The position numbers were made by a program, and so were the translations under genes. Positions 60,117-64,000 of a stretch of 64,000 nucleotides of DNA are shown piece by piece. Under the pieces are notes generated by a model. The model did no database searches. It had not been told where the DNA came from and saw only the letters and a program-made list of their open reading frames with translations. Origin of the DNA: Brachypodium distachyon. Lineage: Eukaryota > Streptophyta > Magnoliopsida > Poales > Poaceae. Where the stretch lies: positions 52,652,914 to 52,716,913 of the forward strand of contig NC_016132.3 in assembly GCF_000005505.3 (NCBI RefSeq), written 5' to 3'. Position 1 is the stretch's first letter. Each line of letters opens with the position of its first letter.

Positions 60117-61078
60117 GTTAGTGTAATTCTTAGTTATAAGAGTTACTTGTTGTTCTTGGACATTTTATCTGAAGCAATCTACCAGTAATGAATGCGGAGT
60201 TGGAATGAAATTGCTAGTGGTTCTTAAAAATAGTAATTCGTCCTGTGAAAAATCAAATCTCAATGACCACATTGTTGAGTGTTTAAAATGATTGCATTAC
60301 TTCGAGAAAGAATTACTTCTGACCAACGATTGGCGGCTCTCATATTTATGAGTAACATCATTTTGCAACGGAGACACATTTTCATATCTTTGAGTTTTCA
60401 AATTTTCAAACCTTCGTAGTTTCAAATAGCCTGAATCAACGAAAAATATATAAACCAGACCGAATCCATCACACAAATGCCCACTGGCACAAAAATATAG
60501 TAGTGATGCGAGCGGCAATTCCCAAAATCCCACATATCGCGTATATATAAGTATGTGTATGCCATAGTAAAAATGAATGATATAGGATTGGCATAAGATG
60601 GCAGTTACTCCCTCACAAAAAAAATTAATCAATGATATAGGAGTACAATCTAACGAATCATTTTGCCTCGTTCGTGCTTGAAGAAAAAGTTTGGCCTTTT
60701 ATGTTTAATCTTATTCAAAAATAAAATAAATCAACAATATTCATAAGGAAACATTTTGTTTTGTCCTAGCAACCAAATGCATCCACGGTAAACTTTCCTA
60801 TGAAATTTCAATCCTTCAATGTTTTATGCGAAAAATCTGCAAACTGATTAAGGGTATGTATAATGGTTGCTAAGGCTGACTTTTCTTATATGTTCCATGT
60901 CATCTAGATAAGACAATAAAACATGTTATAAAATAAGTTATCTCTTAGTGTCTTATCTTACAATTAATGCTTACATGAATGAAATTAATTAAATAAATGT
61001 TAAGAAAAGGTGAAATCTAGTACAATAGGAAATTTGCCTTATCATTGTCTTATGTTTCTTGTGAAGAGATCATCTTTT

Positions 61079-63038
61079 TTTTTATCAAAGGGGAACTCCC
61101 CCAGCTTCATTAATGAAACCATAGTTTAGTTTTACAAATAAAAGGATGAAAGAGAAAAAGCCAGGTTACGCTGGCATCCAGCTGACCATACAATACAAGT
61201 CGGGTCATGAAAAGTATAACCGAAGCAAAGCTGCGAAGCTGTGACAACGCAATATAAGCTACAGTAAGTGATTTGATCTTTGAAGGAGCTGAAACGAGGC
61301 AGCTCCAGTACTTCACTCCAAACGTCAACCAGCTTCAATTCTTCGTCCCAGCGTCATCCACCCCCTCGAACGGTTGAACACTTCGCCAGCTACCAAGCGA
61401 AGTTTCCTAGCTCCTTGTCGCAACGCCTTTTCCACCCTTGGACCTTGCAATTCACACCAAAATCAAGCCAATGACAGATGTGATAAACGACCCCCACAAG
61501 ATCGAAAGGTAAAACATGATCAAAGCAGGCTCTGTTTCTAGTCTTCCACATAGTCCAGAAAATAGCTGCTAAGAAAATTTTGACAATAAGAAGATCCAAG
61601 CCCTGAAATTGTTTGATCCAGTCCCCCAGGCTGCTCAGTGACACTGGGACCTCGCCCATGTCAAAGGCAACCTGGAACACTCCCCAAACAAATTTTGCCA
61701 GGGGGCATTGAAAGAAAATATGAACAATGGACTCATCAGCCGCGCAAAACATGCAATGCGTGTCTCCTTTCCAACCCCTCTTAACTAGATTATCTTTGGT
61801 TAGTATTCTGCCCCATAAGACTAACCACAGGAATATTTTGATCTTAGTTGGGGGCTTCATTTTCCAGAGTACTTTGTAAATTTTTTGGGGTCGTTTGGTT
61901 TGCAGTGCATTGTACAAGGATTTAACACTAAATCCTTTCTGCCCCCCCACCCTCATCCAAACAACAGTGTCGTTAGCCGCAATCAGAACAGTATTGTTGA
62001 TAAGAATCAACAATTCATCCCACATATCAGCCAATTCACCCCATAAACATCGTCTAAAAATCAAACACCCCCCCTCCCCCCGGAAGATGCCACACTGTGT
62101 ACAGTAACATTCTTACTGAATGTGAGAGTGTATAATCTTGGGAATTTCTCAGCTAATGGTGAATTATGTACCCAAACATCCTCCCAAAACCTTGTTTGTT
62201 TGCCAGAACCAACTACTCGAGAGCAGTGATTATAAAAAAAGTCTTTCACCTCCATCAGGGCTGACCAGAATTGAGACAACCCTTTGCCGGCAGCAGCCTG
62301 CATGAGTGTTTGTTTTTGAAGATATTTTCTCTTCAAAATCTCTTGCCAGGGCCCCTCAGATGTCTCAAGTTTCCACAGCCATTTACACAAAAGACAAATG
62401 TTCATCATATCCAAGTCCAGTACCCCCAACCCTCCTAGATCCTTAGGTGTGCACACAGAAGGCCAGTTCACTAGGTGGTATTTTCTAGTTTCCCGATCCT
62501 CCTGCCACAACAGTCTTGATGTGAAGTAATCCAACCGCTTACTTACACCCTTTTGGATTCTGTAAAAGGATAACATGTAGAAAGGTACAGATGACAAATA
62601 AGAATTTAGCAGAGTAGCCCTCCCACCAATGGACAAGACCTTTTCCTGCCGGCCACTCATCCTTTTCTCAATCTTATCCTCTAAAAATTTCCATTGTTTG
62701 TTCAAAAGTTTGGTTTTGTCAATAGGAATTCCTAGGTATTTCATGGGCAATTCACCAAGTTGACAAGTGAAGATTTCGCTGTACATACTGGCTTGTTCCC
62801 TGGCAGCCCCAAGACAAAACACTTCACTTTTGAGAAAATTAATCTTAAGACCTGACAGCTGTTCAAATAGGCACAAGATGAACTTCAGGTTCCTAGCATT
62901 TTCATCCCCCTCTTCAAGCAGGTGAGGTGTATGTTTTGATCATCACACTAAGAGCATCCACCGTCAAATTAAAAAGGAGAGGTGAGAAGGGGTCACCCTG
63001 TCTCACCCCTTTATAGGTGCTAAAATATGGGCCCAGGC
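61079..63038 (-). mobile_element. 5'-truncated LINE inserted in a MITE
   Basis: A 1.96-kb minus-strand LINE fragment with a poly(A) tail and a 3' hairpin (GGGGA-GT-TCCCC). It is flanked by TGTGAAGAGATCATCTTTT (61060-61078) and TGTGAAGGGATCATCTTTT (63039-63057), a 19-bp target duplication with one mismatch. Only the reverse-transcriptase end and the zf-RVT region of ORF2 are present. Confidence 0.93.
61390..63038 (-). pseudogene. LINE ORF2 fragment (RT 3' part and zf-RVT)
   Basis: From right to left it reads [20 protein letters not shown], then a gap where the catalytic YADD box should be, then LSGLKINFLKSEVFCLG, GELPMKYLGIPID, LPS-like GGRATLLNSYLSSVPFYML, DLGGLGVLDLDMMN and the zf-RVT motifs PPTKIKIFLWLVLWGR and HCMFCAADESIVHIFFQC. 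Frame breaks lie near 62900 (with loss of the YADD segment) and near 62063 in a C-run. It is inactive. Confidence 0.85.
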
Positions 63039-63125
63039 TGTGAAGGGATCATCTTTTGTCTTTTAGTTAAAAGAAGCATTACGTTTTTTTCGTTCTCAAT
63101 CCACGTGACATTGCTAAAAAAAAAA

Positions 63126-63329
63126 AGCTGACGTTACACGTCCTAAACCCTAAACACGTCTTTCCTCTTGCAAGGGACCGGATATCGCTTGAATTTTTTC
63201 GCGAATCACTTTATCGGAGTCCCAAAGCCCAAATTCGGATAACACGAGCGCGAGCAATAACCGCTGAGGGTATGAAACCCAGTTGCACAGACTGCAGCCC
63301 TGCACCTTCGTCTCATCGGCCGTGGCGCA
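63126..63329. promoter_or_regulatory. Upstream region of the right-edge gene
   Basis: A short promoter or leader region between the LINE-split MITE and the next start codon. No TATA box was evident. The closeness of the transposon means it may contribute to the promoter. Confidence 0.4.
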
Positions 63330-64000
63330 ATGCTTCGTCTTCCCACTCTCCTCCCCATTAAACCCTCGACCCCGAGCACCGGCTTAAACCCCGCCCGGCG
63401 CAGCCATGGCCACCGCCCCAAACGCTTCCTCGCCTCCTCCACCCCGCCGCCGCCGCGAAGAATCCCCAATCCAACCACAGCCCCGAAACCCTTGAAGCCC
63501 GAACCCAGCCCCGGCCCCCAGAATCCTGACGTGGCAGCCGACCTCCCCACAACCAAGCCACGCAAGCCACGCCGTGGTCGCCGAGGCGAGGCGGCGGCCG
63601 TGGAGGACTTCGTCCGCGGCCGCCTCGAGCAGGTCTTCGCCTCCATCCAGGAGCGCGACCCCGAGCTCCTCCAAGGCAAAGGCGACATCTTGAAGCGAAA
63701 TGAGGAGGATGAGCGGGTATCGGATGAGGAGGAACGAGAGGAGGCCGGAGAGGAAGATGGGGAGCAGAAGACGGTGGTGGAGGAGGAGGACCCGAGCTGG
63801 CCACTAGACGCCGACGTCGGGTGGGGAATCCGGGCATCAGAGTACTTTGATAAGCATTCGATCAAGAACGTAACGGTGGACGGGGTGGAGATCGATTGGG
63901 AAGGAGAGGTCGACCAGGGATGGGTTAAAGAGATCAACTGCTTGGAGTGGGAGAGCTTCGCCTTCCACCCGAGCCCCCTTATCGTCCTAGTCTTCGAGCG
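63330..64000 (+). CDS. Chloroplast MRL7/RCB-like protein, 5' part only
   Basis: An open frame of 223 codons from ATG at 63330 to the edge, with no stop. The N-terminus [13 protein letters not shown] is rich in Ser, Pro and Arg and lacks acidic residues until about residue 70, as in a plastid transit peptide. After basic [12 protein letters not shown] comes [25 protein letters not shown], an acidic Glu-rich linker, and the conserved [40 protein letters not shown] and VLVFER. That last segment matches, from memory, the MRL7/RCB (SVR4) and NCP proteins, which have a thioredoxin-like domain and act with the plastid-encoded RNA polymerase in chloroplast biogenesis. The thioredoxin-like domain itself lies beyond the window. 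Confidence 0.7.
   Translation, partial: MLRLPTLLPIKPSTPSTGLNPARRSHGHRPKRFLASSTPPPPRRIPNPTTAPKPLKPEPSPGPQNPDVAADLPTTKPRKPRRGRRGEAAAVEDFVRGRLEQVFASIQERDPELLQGKGDILKRNEEDERVSDEEEREEAGEEDGEQKTVVEEEDPSWPLDADVGWGIRASEYFDKHSIKNVTVDGVEIDWEGEVDQGWVKEINCLEWESFAFHPSPLIVLVFE

Larger units (their letters stand above)
55701..60851. other. Intergenic, ALOG upstream region and beyond
   Basis: About 5 kb with no supported gene. It holds one Stowaway-like MITE (57761) and one hAT-type MITE (59800). CGCGGGCCATTCACGxGGxGACCCGA occurs near 55970 and again near 56925, suggesting a diverged local duplication. A GC-rich island at 58250-58720 has open frames without recognised domains. Confidence 0.45.
60852..63125. 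mobile_element. MITE split by a LINE
   Basis: The left part (60852-61078) starts GGGTATGTATAATGGTT. The right part (63058 to about 63125) continues with TTAGTTAAAAGAAGCATTACG and CCACGTGACATTGCTAA. Together they align with the reverse complement of the MITE at 3882-4214. The far right terminus appears lost after an A-run. Confidence 0.65.

Noticed and set aside
1..64000. CRISPR arrays, operons, riboswitches or bacterial-type systems
   Set aside because: No regularly spaced repeats or prokaryotic gene layout; introns and transposons show plant nuclear DNA.

Overview
This is plant nuclear DNA, almost certainly from a grass. The genes have short introns with GT-AG borders (GC-AG in one PMT intron and one broken gene), coding exons that start very GC-rich at the 5' end, and many Stowaway-type MITEs with CTCCCTCCGT-like termini. 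The proteins look monocot: an intronless ABA receptor starting MPYTA, a MAEDGEEKLL-type EXO70B, and an ALOG protein. Nine apparently intact genes, one gene that runs off the right edge and one broken gene in 64 kb point to a compact genome such as Brachypodium or rice. From memory, the ABA receptor resembles a gene on the long arm of rice chromosome 1. That is recollection, not a search result.

Layout. 0.8-4.9 kb (-): chloroplast RETICULATA-related protein with DUF399 and DUF3411. 6.2-10.2 kb (-): PX-BAR sorting nexin 2. 10.4-11.7 kb: transposon-derived block. 13.9-16.0 kb (+): secreted laccase. 17.4-18.0 kb (-): PRA1, divergent from EXO70B at 19.0-20.9 kb (+). 22.9-24.4 kb (-): GDSL esterase/lipase. 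25.8-26.4 kb: long fold-back element. 27.0-27.7 kb (+): PYR/PYL ABA receptor. 30.7-32.2 kb (+): broken cinnamoyl-CoA/dihydroflavonol reductase-like gene. 32.7-40.65 kb (+): GILT-type thiol reductase whose last intron holds a 6.5 kb LINE. 41.4-46.5 kb (+): DUF248 methyltransferase. 46.5-55 kb: gene-poor, with MITEs, a LINE remnant and a small LTR element with a nested insertion. 55.0-55.7 kb (-): ALOG transcription factor. 55.7-61 kb: intergenic. 60.9-63.1 kb: MITE split by a 5'-truncated LINE. 63.3 kb to the edge (+): start of an MRL7/RCB-like chloroplast protein.

The genes are independent nuclear transcription units, not a pathway. Loose themes are membrane traffic (SNX2, PRA1, EXO70B) and cell wall or secretory work (laccase, GDSL, DUF248 methyltransferase). 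I found no convincing undescribed multi-gene system. The most informative structure lies in the mobile elements: a 15-bp target duplication proves the LINE insertion inside GILT, a LINE interrupts a MITE whose uninterrupted relative is also in this window, and three LINE tails each carry a hairpin just before poly(A).
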